NCBI GenBank assembly: GCA_032622095.1
Contig: CP136067.1
Coordinates: forward strand, 77,028,705 to 77,092,704
Length of the DNA: 64,000 bases
Origin: Siphonodentalium dalli
Taxonomy: Eukaryota; Mollusca; Scaphopoda; Gadilida; Siphonodentaliidae
Direction of reading: 5' to 3'
Shown piece after piece: positions 24,876-36,284 of the stretch. Under the pieces are notes generated by a model. It was not told the origin of the DNA. It made no database searches and worked only from the letters and a program-made list of their open reading frames with translations. Position numbers and translations under genes: made by a program. The first letter of the stretch is position 1. Every line of letters begins with the position of its first letter.

Positions 24876-27800
24876 GGATAGGATAGGATAGGATATTTTA
24901 TTTAAATATACACATATTAATGCATAATACATTTGACAAATATTATGTTGTATATTCGAGGGGTGGCATAGTCAGGCTAGACTGTCTTACTGCCACCCCC
25001 TTAAAAATGAAAAGATGTTATGATAGGCGGTCATGATTTCTCGTACAATGCACGGCTATATAATTATGTATCACAAAATGGTTGTATTATATACATGGAG
25101 GGTATACGTCTAGATAAATTGTTTATTGGTTACTCGATGGTTTGTCTCTTTCTTGTCAGTGGGTTGTTCCTTGAAAGTCGAGTAGGAATGTACTGAGTGA
25201 GGTTGAGGATTGCGGTATAGGGGAAGTCACTTATTGAGGAGCTACTACACAGTCGGGACATCTTTGATTGTTGCATTTAATTGTTGCAGCATATTTTTTA
25301 ATGCAATCGGCATGTAAACGTCGTTTAAATGTGTGTCTGGATTGGTATGATGTAAATTCGTTATCTAAGTTGTTCCATATGGTTGGAAAGGAATGAAATG
25401 GTAGTTGTTGGGACCAAGATGTTCTTGGTTTAAAAAAAAATAGTGGGTGCTTTTGTCGGGTGGCTGGTCCTGTTTTCCGTTTGGAAAATATGTCGGTAAA
25501 TGATTCTATTAAACGCATATGATACCAATCATGCATGAAAACAGCCGCTTGTACTTTGTGGATGTCGTAGATTTTGAGTATATTTTCTTTTTTAAAGAGA
25601 GGTTCTGTGTGGCTTCTATATTTCTTATTACATATAACTCGTATTGCGCGTTTTTGAAGCATGAAAATGTTTTTGACCGCAGGGACGTGTCCCCATATTT
25701 GAACAGCGTAGACTAAATGGCTTTGTATTAAGAGCATAATATAATGTTTTAAGTGCGCTACCAGGAAAGAAGTGTTTAACTTTATTGATGTGGTATATGG
25801 CATTCACCATTTTTGAACAAACAGAGGACACGTGTTTTTTGAAAGTCAGGTTTTCATCTATATGGATTCCTAGGAATTTTGTGGAGGATTCGTGCTCAAG
25901 ATTTCCTATCTTGTTTAGTTCCGTATTATTTAAGTAAACCTTTATAAAGTTCCATTTGTCATCATTGTTCTCTGGGTGTATCAGCATATAGTTGCTTTTT
26001 TTAGTATTGATCACTAACTTATTGCTACAGCACCAAGCAAATATGTTGCGTAACTCATTATTCACATAACTTTCTACAAGGATGCCATTTTTTCCACCAG
26101 TTACTAGAGTCGTATCGTCCGCGTATGATAAGATATCCATTGTTGTCGAATTTGACATATCGTTAACGTAAATTAAAAAAAATTATCGGTCCCAGAATTT
26201 ATCCCTGGGGCACTCCACACGTCACTTCCGTCAATTCAGATTTGATACCATTGAGTTCAACATATTGCCTTCTATTTTTCAGGTAGCTCTGAAACCATGA
26301 GTATGCTGTGCCTCGTATACCATAGTGATCTAGTTTATGAAGTAAAATATCGTGATTTATCGTGTCAAATGCTTTTGAGAGGTCGAGAAATAGAGCTAAA
26401 GTGGAATCTCTTGTCATTTTGTCATTATTTGAGACAACTTGATCGAGGAGGTGTTATACAGGATGGAAGGTTGAATGATTAGGGCGGAAGCCGTATTGGT
26501 GTTTATAAAGTATGTTTTGTTCATTTAAGAAGTCTAGTAATCGTTTATGCATTATTTTTTCGAGAAGTTTAGAGATAGCTGGAAGAATGCTGATAGGTCT
26601 GTAGTTGGAAATTTCATGAGTGGTATTATTTTTTGGGATCGGAACTACTTTAGAAATTTTCATTTTGTCAGGGACTATTCCATGCTCTAAGGACAAGTTA
26701 AAAATATGCAATAATGCTGGGGTTATTTCCTCAATTGTTTCCTTGATAAGTTTAGTTGATATACCATTGAAATCCCTTGATACTTTCCCTGTCATAGAAA
26801 AACATGTGAGGATGATTTCCTGCATAGAGGTCGGAATTATTTTGAAATTGATGTCGTCTGGTCTGCGGTTATGGAGAAAATCTGTAAAATGAGAGTCATT
26901 TTCATGTTCATTGAGTTGGCTAGTTTCCCGCCCAATTTTTGAGAAAAAGTCATTGAACTTTTCCGATATGAGTTTGGAATTTTCAAGTTCTATTCCGTTT
27001 TCGGTAAATGTCTTGGGGTTATTATTTGTGTTTCCATTCATCTTCAATGCACCCTTAAGTATTTCCCATGTTTTCTTTAAGTTATTTTTATTTACTTCTA
27101 GAATATTTGTATAGTATATATTTTTACTCTTTCTGATTAGTTTATTATATAAGGTACGATAACTCAAATATTTATTTACGTTCGTTTCCGTGGGTTTATT
27201 TAATTTGCGTAGATATAGCTGGTTCTTAACAATACTTGACTTAATCAATCCGGATGTCATCCAAGGATTGCGTTTTATGAATTTTTTGGGTATATGTCGG
27301 CTTTTGATAGGGAAAGCTAGTTCATATGCATTCATATAGATATCTAAGAAGATTTCATATGCTTGGTCGACACTTCTACAAGATGTGACGGAGTCAAAGG
27401 TACACGATTTTAAAAGATTTTTGAATATAATTATGTTATCAGGACTAAAACTTCTTTGATTAGTGGTTGCTTCGTTATTATTGGTGCTGTTTTGTCTCTT
27501 TTGGTTAGATTCTGAATAAAATATGCCGAAGTGATCGGAAACATCGCATGTGATTATGCCAGATTTACAGTCGCCTTGTAGGTTATTGGTATATATATTA
27601 TCGATGAGAGTTGCTGAATGATCAGTCATTCGGGTAGGTTTAGTAATCCTTGGCACGAATCCTCTTGTGAAAATGTTATTTATGAAATCATTCGTTTTTG
27701 TATGCGAGTTGAAATTGAGTAGGTCAATATTAAAGTCTCCTGATATATATGATTTGTGGTTACAAATGTTTTCTAAAATATCGTCGAATTTTTTCAAAAA

Positions 27801-29028
27801 TTGATCAATGTTGGCCTTTGGTGCGGTATTTGGTCTGTAAACGCAGCCGATTATCCGAGAGTCATTTTTTCCTGGGTTAATTTCCACGAATATTGTTTCT
27901 ATTACGTGTGGAATAAATTCACTAAGGTCGGGTCGATTTTTATAGTCAATGGAATCTTTTATGTAAAGGCATACACCTCCTCTGCCATCATCGTCGTCAG
28001 CTCTGCACTTGAATTCCATAGGGTGATATCCCGGTATCTGAAAGTGCGATGGTTGTCTTATTTTAAATGTTTCAGTTAAAGCAATAACGTCGAATGAATT
28101 ATTATTCGACTTTAAATCGCATAGGAGATTACACAAAGAATCGAAATTTGCATTGATGCTTCGACAGTTGAGGCTGAATATTGAAAATTTTGTTCTTTTA
28201 TTTGATTGATCTATAGTGTCTGATGGTGAAATGTATCCACATTCATTGCAGGTATTAATAGCAGAATTTAAATTATCGTCATTTTCCTGTTCCGCTTCGT
28301 TCCATTTCATTGTAAAGTTATATTCATCAGAATCCCGAACCTCACTCAAATTTACGTTAGGTGTAGCCATGAGTTCCTATAATGGAATGAATGCAATGTA
28401 TGCCCTCCGCTTCAGAATGAATTAAAGATGTAAGCATGAATATGTATAGTCCGTGCATTGTTACTAGAGCTAACCGTAATATGAAATACATATTATTTTA
28501 ATAATGTTTTGTATTCGGCGGGTATGTGTTTCTGGTAAGTCCTCGAATGCGTGTCAATCGACGGTCAATGAACATTTCAAATTCCGCTTGTTATTTTCTC
28601 ATGAAAGTATTGCCAAAAATCGCATATCTGTGATTTGACGTGTAGGCCATCTAATTGACCCACAACGAGGACTTACGTCATAGTTGAAATAGATAACTCC
28701 ATAATATATATATGTAGGTATATAGACCTATGTGGCTAAATGTATGAGTGTATGCCAATAGTATGTTGAAAATACATGAACAAGAACCTATAATTAATAA
28801 AACTTTGAAGATTCATAAATGATTGCATATACGTGTATAAATGGTACACCGACTTCTGGTTGTATTTGACAAAGTATAATTTGTTTTTAAAAGAAATCTA
28901 CTGGACACAAAGTCCCAAACACAAGGCCTCATCGAGCCTACAAATCGGTATCCCTATAAAGAAGGCTTTATATGGATACCGATCTATAATCCCGACAAAA
29001 CCCTACCTCCGGGACCTATATATTGATA
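24876..29028 (-). mobile_element. Jockey/CR1-type LINE, inserted in copy A
   Basis: A minus-strand non-LTR retrotransposon about 4.15 kb long. The direct repeat ATTGATA is at 24869-24875 and 29022-29028, and occurs once at 41337-41343 in the empty site of copy B. The 3' end carries a pentanucleotide tail, (GGATA)n on the plus strand at 24876-24894. About 650 bp precede the long ORF at the 5' end. They contain no second open frame that I recognise but hold a short hairpin ('cggtatccctataaag' paired with 'ctttatatggataccg', 28945-28984). The element may be nearly full length for a one-ORF LINE or lack its 5' part. Clade assignment beyond an APE-type LINE is inference. Confidence 0.93.
25231..28370 (-). 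pseudogene. LINE endonuclease/reverse transcriptase ORF, broken
   Basis: Starting at the ATG at 28370, an apurinic-type endonuclease is visible: FSLNCRS at residues 65-71, ALTET at 97-101, GDFNIDL at 211-217 and SDH at 278-280. The reverse transcriptase follows with NYRPISILPAISKLLEKIM, QYGFRPNHST, FLDLSKAFDTINHDILL, CGVPQG, YADDTTL (catalytic) and KFLGIHIDENLTF. The C-terminus has LQKRAIRVI and ends with CPDC near 25250. Four lesions are seen: a TAA codon at 26454-26456 just after the 'HSTFHP' motif, a TAA directly after GVPQG at 26199, a frame change in the A-run 26175-26182, and another frame change near 25735. Domain order and spacing are otherwise normal, so the copy is young but dead. 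Confidence 0.93.
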
Positions 29029-30234
29029 TATATTATGCTCTGTAATATGAATATGTTATCTATCGTAGATTGTCCTTTTTAAAATTTCGGTGTATGTTTT
29101 TGAGATAACTTCGAATTATTCGGAAATAGCTACGAGTCTGCTATTAAGTATTGATGTGAATATCTTCCAAACAAGCTTAGCAGAGTTATACCGCTTGCCT
29201 TTCCATTTATAATTTGGATATGTCGGTCTTAATTTCCTCCTCGGATTATTTAAGTAAGAACTAACTATCCGACGGATCACTGGCATCGCACACTAAATTT
29301 GTGTGGTCACCAAGGTCTTCGGATCAGCTTAGTAACTGAAAGTTTGCTACCAATCCTTGGAGATTTAATTTTGATTCAGTCGGTTTAGAATCATCGCACA
29401 TGATATGGAGTTTTTCACAGAAACCTCTGTTTTCTATTTGACAAAGATCTCTAAGTTTGAAACATGTTTACCTTCATAATCATAGTTTTCTAATTCATAA
29501 TTTTTCTGTAAAAATAAATCCATCATTTTTTGGTAATTCCGATTATTAGTGTCAGATTTATCAGTCACAGCTATATTCCCGTTTTAATATGTGAAGCTGT
29601 TTTCTAGCCTGTTTACAGTCCTGGTCAAACCATGGTTTAATGTTTTATATCCGGCAATATTACAAGATTGTCGCCGGATCGTTTTGCCCACAGCAGCAGT
29701 CATAATGTTAGTATAATATATCACCTATTTCTGAGGTTAATATTGTCATATTATTTAAAGATTAACTTTTGCTTCGGACCATATAAAGTTGGTGTAAATC
29801 AACATTATTCATAAAACCTAAACCCATTTCATGGTTCCAACGTCGAACCTAGCGAAAGAACTTATTCATCCATGATATCACGATCTGTATTTGCAGGCTC
29901 TGGATTGGTCCACGAGCGAATTATGGTTTGTATGGGGTGTATATCACTTTATAAATCGGAGAATTGGCCTACGCTGAAATGTTCATAATAGCGCAGAACA
30001 AGTGCTTATTACCCAATGCATAGTCAATTACAGATCTGTCTGACGCATGCTCGGTAACTTAGATGTTAAAGTTAGAAACTGGACCTGCTACTCTTACATT
30101 AATATACTCCCAGATTGATAGCGTTACCTCCCTAGGCTTTGAATGTACATGGGTCAACAGAGTTACGTCGTTCCCACATGACATTTCTTATTTCTCAAAA
30201 TCGATCTAGTTTCGAAGATTATTTTTTCCTGGGG

Positions 30235-30300
30235 TTTTTAATTTCGTGGTTTTCATCAACCACGAAAACCACGAAAATTTAACCACCACGAATAAATGTA
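30235..30300. repeat. Short hairpin repeat 'ttcgtggttttcatcaacc'
   Basis: 'tttcgtggttttcatcaacc' is followed by 'acgaaaaccacgaaaattt', which folds back on it, and then 'aaccaccacgaat'. Copy B has the same at 42551-42610. It resembles a short repeat that I recall from bivalve sequences. Confidence 0.7.
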
Positions 30301-30314
30301 CTTTTACAGTAGTT

Positions 30315-30384
30315 GACAATTCGATTCGGTGATATGAGCATGCAGTCAAACTACCCTCTTACAAATCGGACGAAAAGACAGGCC
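30315..30384 (+). repeat. 70-bp interspersed repeat, first instance
   Basis: Centred on 'tgagcatgcagtcaaactac', it matches 34985-35055 at roughly 85-90% by eye. Both instances recur in copy B (42631-42700 and 45689-45758). Confidence 0.85.
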
Positions 30385-30422
30385 ACATACTCAGCAATCG
30401 TGTCTACAAAAAAGTGTGTTGA

Positions 30423-30665
30423 TGCCAGACACAAAGTCAAACCAAATTCGCCAGCATATCACTACATGTAGCAACACAAGATGAGGATACTGATATTATT
30501 CCTGTTCCAGTACCTGTAGTGCAGCCTATAGATACAACTTCTGTCGTTGAGACATTTCCTCCGAAACAATCTATGCAACTTGATCCTATTGTCCCAAAAG
30601 AAAAATCGCCTGTTGATTCGAAACAAAGATCGCCAAAGTCACTCAAACGTTTCGACTTTCAATAA
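30423..30665 (+). pseudogene. Retroelement-like C-terminal peptide remnant
   Basis: An 80-codon stretch open between a stop at 30420 and TAA at 30663 gives an acidic Pro/Val-rich peptide (DTDIIPVPVPVVQPIDTTS) ending KSPVDSKQRSPKSLKRFDFQ. Copy B (42739-42981) keeps the frame with a few amino-acid changes. The tail resembles the Ser/Arg/Lys-rich C-termini of retroelement polyproteins, but no integrase or RT lies upstream. It may be a relic or chance. Confidence 0.3.
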
Positions 30666-31617
30666 GAGAGGTACATCTTTGATCTTTCCAAATTTGACCG
30701 CATGATTGGGGAGAAACGGTTATCTCTCGGAGGCTCCTGTGTCTTTACAAGAAACAGTATTTGTGGATCGAGGCTATCGGTTGGGTGAAGGCTGACATTC
30801 TGTCTCACCCAACCGACTGTCAGCTTTGCGCATTAATAAAGGTTGATGCGCAATTCATCAAATATTATAAATACCTTATCACTGCAAAATCTTATTATAA
30901 AAGCTAGTTTACCTATTTCGATTTGGATCCTTAGTAATTTCGTGTTCTTTGGTTGCTATTTATTATCTATTTTTGTACTACTTGTATAGGTTTTATAGTA
31001 TGAATGCACACAAGTCAGTTCTTGAATTTATAATCATGACTGCAAGTGGAAGCATTCCTCTTGGTTGCTTTTATTTGTACATAGGTCATCATTGCATTGT
31101 TTTAATATAATCCACTGTCTGACATATCTACATGGTTGCATCGCTACGATCGTTTTTTATCCCTGATTCTGTTTTTTGTCGTGATATGGCCTAGCGGCTA
31201 AAACGACGTTAAACCCTCATTCAATCAACCAGAACCCCTGTACCACACATCGCGGATGCACTCCACGGTAAACAGGGTTCCACATTAAGGGATTCTTCCC
31301 TTCACAGTGTGGCGGTAGGCCTATTCTACAACGGGCCCACACGGGGACATACATGAAATAACGGACAAATAAAACTGCAAACTTCAGAAAATTGTTAAAA
31401 CAGATAACAGTTTGAAGCACCGTAGGACCGAATTGGATCATGAACTAAGCCGAATCCACAGGTCGATGCGGCCGCCCTAGTATCACATGAACTCCTATAC
31501 CACACCAACTGAATGCACTCCACGACAAACTGTGCCACATTTAGGGGATGTTTACCCATTGTGGTGGGAAGGTAAAACTCTTCTGTACTAGCAAATGCTC
31601 CCATCATATATACCTAA

Positions 31618-32174
31618 CTAGCCGATGAGCCCGACGTTGTCCGGGCTATTCAAAAACCAAATTTCGATAGCTCTACCCAGCCCGACGATTTCAAGTCGAT
31701 AGCTCTACCCGTTTCCGAGATCTGGTCTGCGCATGCGCGAAGCTGGCGTCGCACGGGCTCGGCGACCCGATAAAATTCGTATCCGGGGCAAGATACATTC
31801 ACATAGCAAATTTCAAGTCGATAGCTCCACCCGTTTCCGAGATCTCGTCTGCGCATGCGCGAAGCTGGTGTCGCACGGGCTCGGCGACCCGATAAAATTC
31901 GTATCCGGGGCAAGATACATTCACATAGCAAATTTCAAGTCGATAGCTCCACCCGTTTCCGAGATCTCGTCTGCGCATGCGCGAAGCGGGCGCCGCACGG
32001 GCTCGCCAATACGACAACGTTCACCGCCTGATCAAACTACACACACGTACCAAGTTTCGTCCCGATCGGTTGAGAATCGTAGATTTGTATAAATGACAGA
32101 CAGACAGACAAACAAACAAACAAACAAACAAACAAACATACATACAGACAGAGGTCTTCAAAATATATATGAGA
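31618..32174 (-). mobile_element. Non-autonomous Helitron, trimer unit 1
   Basis: On the minus strand the element begins TCTCATATATATTTTG (32174 leftwards) and ends with the hairpin GCCCGGA-CAACG-TCGGGC, then TCATCGG, then CTAG (31618). This is the Helitron signature: 5' TC, and a 3' hairpin about 10 nt before CTRR. Inside are a (TTTG)n run and about three 122-bp subrepeats containing GCGCATGCGC. GC content is far above the surroundings. Small open frames here follow the subrepeats and are not genes. No Rep/helicase is encoded. Confidence 0.9.
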
Positions 32175-32736
32175 CTAGCCGATGAGCCCGACGTTGTCCG
32201 GGCTATTCAAAAACCAAATTTCAAGTCGATAGCTCTACCCAGCCCGACGATTTCAAGTCGATAGCTCTACCCGTTTCCGAGATCTGGTCTGCGCATGCGC
32301 GAAGCTGGCGTCGCACGGGCTCGGCGACCCGATAAAGTTCGTATCCGGGGCAAGATATATTCACATAGCAAATTTCAAGTCGATAGCTCCACCCGTTTCC
32401 GAGATCTCGTCTGCGCATGCGCGAAGCTGGTGTCGCACGGGCTCGGCGACCCGATAAAATTCGTATCCGGGGCAAGATACATTCACATAGCAAATTTCAA
32501 GTCGATAGCTCCACCCGTTTCCGAGATCTCGTCTGCGCATGCGCGAAGCGGGCGCCGCACGGGCTCGCCAATACGACAACGTTCACCGCCTGGTCAAACT
32601 ACACACACGTACCAAGTTTCGTCCCGATCGGTCGAGAATCGTAGATTTGTATAAATGACAGACAGACAGACAAACAAACAAACAAACAAACAAACAAACA
32701 TACATACAGACAGAGGTCTTCAAAATATATATGAGA
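32175..32736 (-). mobile_element. Non-autonomous Helitron, trimer unit 2
   Basis: Same ends and internal plan as unit 1 (562 bp). The 3' CTAG of one unit abuts the 5' TC of the next with no extra base at 32174/32175 and at 32736/32737. Confidence 0.9.
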
Positions 32737-33266
32737 CTAGCCGATGAGCCCGACGTTGTCCGGGCTATTCAAAAACAAAATTTCAAGTCGATAGCTCTAC
32801 CCGTTTCCGAGATCTGGTCTGCGCATGCGCGAAGCTGTCGTCGCACGGGCTCGGCGACCCGATAAAATTCGTATCCGGGGCAAGATACATTCACATAGCA
32901 AATTTCAAGTCGATAGCTCCACCCGTTTCCGAGATCTCGTCTGCGCATGCGCGAAGCTGGTGTCGCACGGGCTCGGCGACCCGATAAAATTCGTATCCGG
33001 GGCAAGATACATTCACATAGCAAATTTCAAGTCGATAGCTCCACCCGTTTCCGAGATCTCGTCTGCGCATGCGCTGCACGGGCGCCGCACGGGCTCGCCA
33101 ATACGACAACGTTCACCGCCTGGTCAAACTACACACACGTACCAAGTTTCGTCCCGATCGGTCGAGAATCGTAGATTTGTATAAATGACAGACAGACAGA
33201 CAAACAAACAAACAAACAAACAAACAAACATACATACAGACAGAGGTCTTCAAAATATATATGAGA
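32737..33266 (-). mobile_element. Non-autonomous Helitron, trimer unit 3
   Basis: Unit of 530 bp. It is shorter because it lacks the duplicated 'agctctacccagcccgacg' segment near the 3' end that units 1 and 2 carry. The 5' terminus TCTCAT faces right and is flanked by A on the minus strand, matching the empty site in copy B ('cctaa' joined to 'ttaagag' at 43929-43940). Confidence 0.9.
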
Positions 33267-35385
33267 TTAAGAGCACAAACGTTATAAATAAAAAACTGAA
33301 TGTAATGTGTAGTAGCTCACACACGAAGTTAGGAAACAACAAACATGTCAGTAGATTTGTTACTAATTTAAGTCTATGTTGAAAGTCCCTAAAGGAGAAG
33401 TAGGGTTATCTCCTTTGTTCGTGTCAATGTCCAGTTAAGTCTCTGACATACACCGATAACTGTGATATATAACACATATAGCGTTCCCTCAATGCGAATG
33501 GGTAAAAAGGTTGAAATAAGTACTGCGGTTTTAATAAAATGGAAAAAAAATTGCCCAGATATTGGTTATTGCGAAAAACGCAACGATAATTCTGAATGAA
33601 CGCATCCGACCACCTTAAAACTAAATCTCATCCCAGTCTAAATGATCTCACACCTATATTGTGCTGGTGAGTGCTATATTCGTGATTACTCAGTAGTCGA
33701 CTCCCCGCCTCGATATATGTTAAGACAAATACACGGTCATTCGACAATACTGCCAAGACTGAATTAGCCAATATTAAGACGGCTTTTTGTACCAGTTTCC
33801 AGGGAATGACTTTGTTGAAATGTTTCCTTAGCAACACGTTTCGTTAAATGCAGGTAATTTTTGTATAGTCACCAAACGCAAAACTCCAAACGAATCGTAG
33901 GGATAACTCATGCACATCTCGACGCCGAAGGAATGACTTTTTTCATATGACGCTGTGTCGCTAGAGGGATTAGGTAATATGACGCTGTGTCGCTAGAGGG
34001 ATTAGGTATATAATGCTTTCTGCGTCTGCTCATTTGTATAATATGATCTAGTCGTTCACATGTTATTGGTCACTTGTTCATTATATATACTTTTTAGCTG
34101 GTATGTGGATGATCAAGACAATATATTAACCGAAAACAAAGTGACAATATGTTCCAATGTGGTACACCTTGGAACACGAATCACAGTCTACTACTTTTGG
34201 ACAGCGATTGCAAAGATGTGATATGGACCAATCCGATACTGTCCCCTAATCCCGATATAATCCTTTTGGTGAGTATACGATGATCGCATCCGAAAACTAC
34301 GGTAAGTTAGTACCAGTATCACACAGCGACCGCAGTTTATGAGATGGTAAACAAAGTTCAACGTTCATCAGTACATTTTTATAAGAGTTCTTTAGATTGG
34401 CTTACTGGGGTGGGGGTATTAAACCATCATTTTCAACATGATCATGAAGCTTGGAAGAAACTATTCTCGCCAAGACATTTGCAAGCAATGGGGCATAATG
34501 GGCTGACAATTACATGTATCTATACTAAGATAGCAACACTGAATCAAGTAAAGCATTTATTGTCCTTTTTATAACATATTCTGGGCCTTTTGTCACGTTT
34601 CGGTAACAAATATTTTATTTAGGATAAAATCATTTTATTTACAATATGCACGTGTACGAACAGTACAGATACCAATGAATATAATGTCTGTCTGTTGTTC
34701 GGGGTAATATAATGACCGAATTAATTGTTATTGTTTTTGGGTCACGTTCATTGTGTGCAGACTGAATTTTTATAAGGCATTGTAAGGCGATGGTCAACAT
34801 ATAGTGCAAATAGGTTCATATTGGTCCTGAATATTAATATTGATTCATATTGGACTGATTTTATTCTGAAATAACATCGTGGCCGGATTGTCATCTCCCC
34901 GTTTTAAACCTGGTTTAAACCTACATTGGCGGTCCAGCCAAACCGGGTCTAAGGGGACGTTTTTGTCGTTAGTTGCCAGCTAATTGACAAGTCGATTCGA
35001 TGTTATGAGCATGCAGTCAAACTACCATCTTACCAATCGGACCAAATGACAGGCCGACATAATGGTTATTGACACGCCATAAATTATCGCGAACGGGTTT
35101 TAATCAAGCTGGCAAAGGGCATGTCTCATCACGAGTTTCACACGCTGTTCATCACTTTGTTTGAGATAGATTTTCTGCAAGATACTTTACCCGCAAAGAC
35201 AAAATTTGTATATCTGTATATATTAAAGGGCATAGGAGCTGTCTATATGTATGTCCGTTCGCAACTTGTCTCCCATACCCCTGGACCGATTTAAATTAAA
35301 TTAGGTGTGGTGATTCGGGGCAACTAGGCGGATGGTATAACCGCGTTAGGTTTCCAAATTTTTTATTTAAATATAAGAAAAATTA
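33267..35385. other. Shared flank segment 3, non-coding
   Basis: Matches 43933-46090. A 76-residue open frame at 34344-34574 (+) is conserved in copy B (45047-45277) with four changes, but over such closely related copies that says little. A piece of the MITE family described at 46.9 kb ('ggccggattgtcatctcc', 'ttttaaacctggtttaaacc') lies near 34880-34930. Confidence 0.5.
33945..34008. repeat. 32-bp VNTR, 2 copies (copy A)
   Basis: Unit begins ATATGACGCTGTGTCGC and ends 'gggattaggta', at 33945 and 33977. Copy B has three units (44616, 44648 and 44680). Confidence 0.93.
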
Positions 35386-35786
35386 ATATCACGAGCTTTT
35401 ATCATTATATCACGAGCGTTTACCATTATATCACGAGCTTTACCATTATATCAAGAGCGTTTATCATTATATCACGAGCGTTTATCATTACATCACGAGC
35501 GTTTACCATTATATCACAAGCGTTTACCATTATATCACGAGCGTTTATCATTATATCACGAGCTTTTACATTATATCACGAGCGTTTACCATTATATCAC
35601 GAGCTTTTACCATTATATCACGAGCTTTTACCATTATATCACGAGCGTTTACCATTATATCACGAGCTTTTATCATTATATCACGAGCTTTTATCGTTAT
35701 ATCACGAGCTTTTATCATTATATCACGAGCTTTTATCATTATATCACGAGCTTTTATCATTATATCACGAGCTTTTATCATTATAT
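35386..35786. repeat. 21-bp satellite, block 3 (~19 monomers)
   Basis: Same monomer as the other blocks. The first monomers are degenerate ('cgagctttacc', 'atcaagagcg', 'ttacatcacg', 'atcacaagcg'), as at a genuine array edge. The right end, next to the spacer, matches the end of block 1, including a 20-bp monomer. Confidence 0.97.
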
Positions 35787-36284
35787 ATTTACACACTAAG
35801 TGTTGTCATCACTAAATCCACCATTCTGATTGGTCGGCGCCCACGTGGCTAGTTGCAGTTATTTCTCGGTGAATGCGCAATAACACAATGCTAATAACAC
35901 AATCGATACGTCATTAGGTTTGGAAAGACGAACGCGTAATGTGTTGGGCGCATTTGGACTCGCGCATGATTGACTTAATACATCATCGGGTTTCAATATG
36001 AAGAGAAATTGTTCCTATTAACTTTTGCCAAGGGTGCTATTGGGTATTTTGGGCTGATTTTGTCACGATACACTTTTCGATTTAAATATATTTACAAAAG
36101 TAGCTTTTTCGCTAAATGTATATAAATATAAGGATTAACTATCATGTGGACTATTTTTATGGAGATGTAACGGTGAGGTAAGTGGTCATAACTTGTATGT
36201 AAAACCCTTCGGGTTTTACACAAGTTATCTCCACTTACCTCACCGTTACATCTCCATAAAAACAGTCCATATGACAGTTAATCC
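35787..36284. repeat. Spacer between satellite blocks (copy B)
   Basis: Counterpart of 22031-22537, slightly shorter. The long hairpin is at about 36125-36289, with one arm difference ('agttatctcc' for 'agttatgtcc'). Confidence 0.93.

Larger units (their letters stand above)
29029..31617. other. Shared flank segment 2, non-coding repeats
   Basis: Matches 41344-43932 with equal length. It holds the hairpin near 30.25 kb, a 70-bp interspersed repeat, a retroelement-like peptide, and 'gatatggcctagcggctaaa' near 31185, which I recall as a common mollusc repeat end. No intact gene. Confidence 0.6.
18715..35385 (+). repeat. Duplicated unit, copy A
   Basis: Satellite, hairpin spacer, satellite and shared flank, directly repeated as copy B at 35386-46090. 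Corresponding flanks are 23243-24875 with 39721-41343, 29029-31617 with 41344-43932, and 33267-35385 with 43933-46090. They differ by scattered substitutions and short indels, roughly 1-2% by eye. Copy A carries a LINE (24876-29028) and a Helitron trimer (31618-33266) that copy B lacks. The left limit of homology lies inside the satellite and cannot be fixed. Confidence 0.93.

Noticed and set aside
30437-30646. Minus-strand 69-residue open frame conserved in both copies
   Set aside because: It is Ser/Gly/Thr-rich low complexity and antisense to a better plus-strand frame. Conservation only reflects the recent duplication.
31618-31660. Hammerhead ribozyme suggested by 'ccgatgag' followed by a stem
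   Set aside because: The required GAAA after stem II is absent. The stem plus CTAG on the other strand fits a Helitron 3' end much better.
31618-33266. Repeated 72-119-codon open frames on both strands
   Set aside because: They come from the GC-rich 122-bp subrepeats of the Helitron units, occur in several overlapping frames, and have no domain.
34344-34574. 76-residue open frame conserved at 45047-45277
   Set aside because: The copies are nearly identical throughout, so frame retention is not evidence of coding. No motif recognised.
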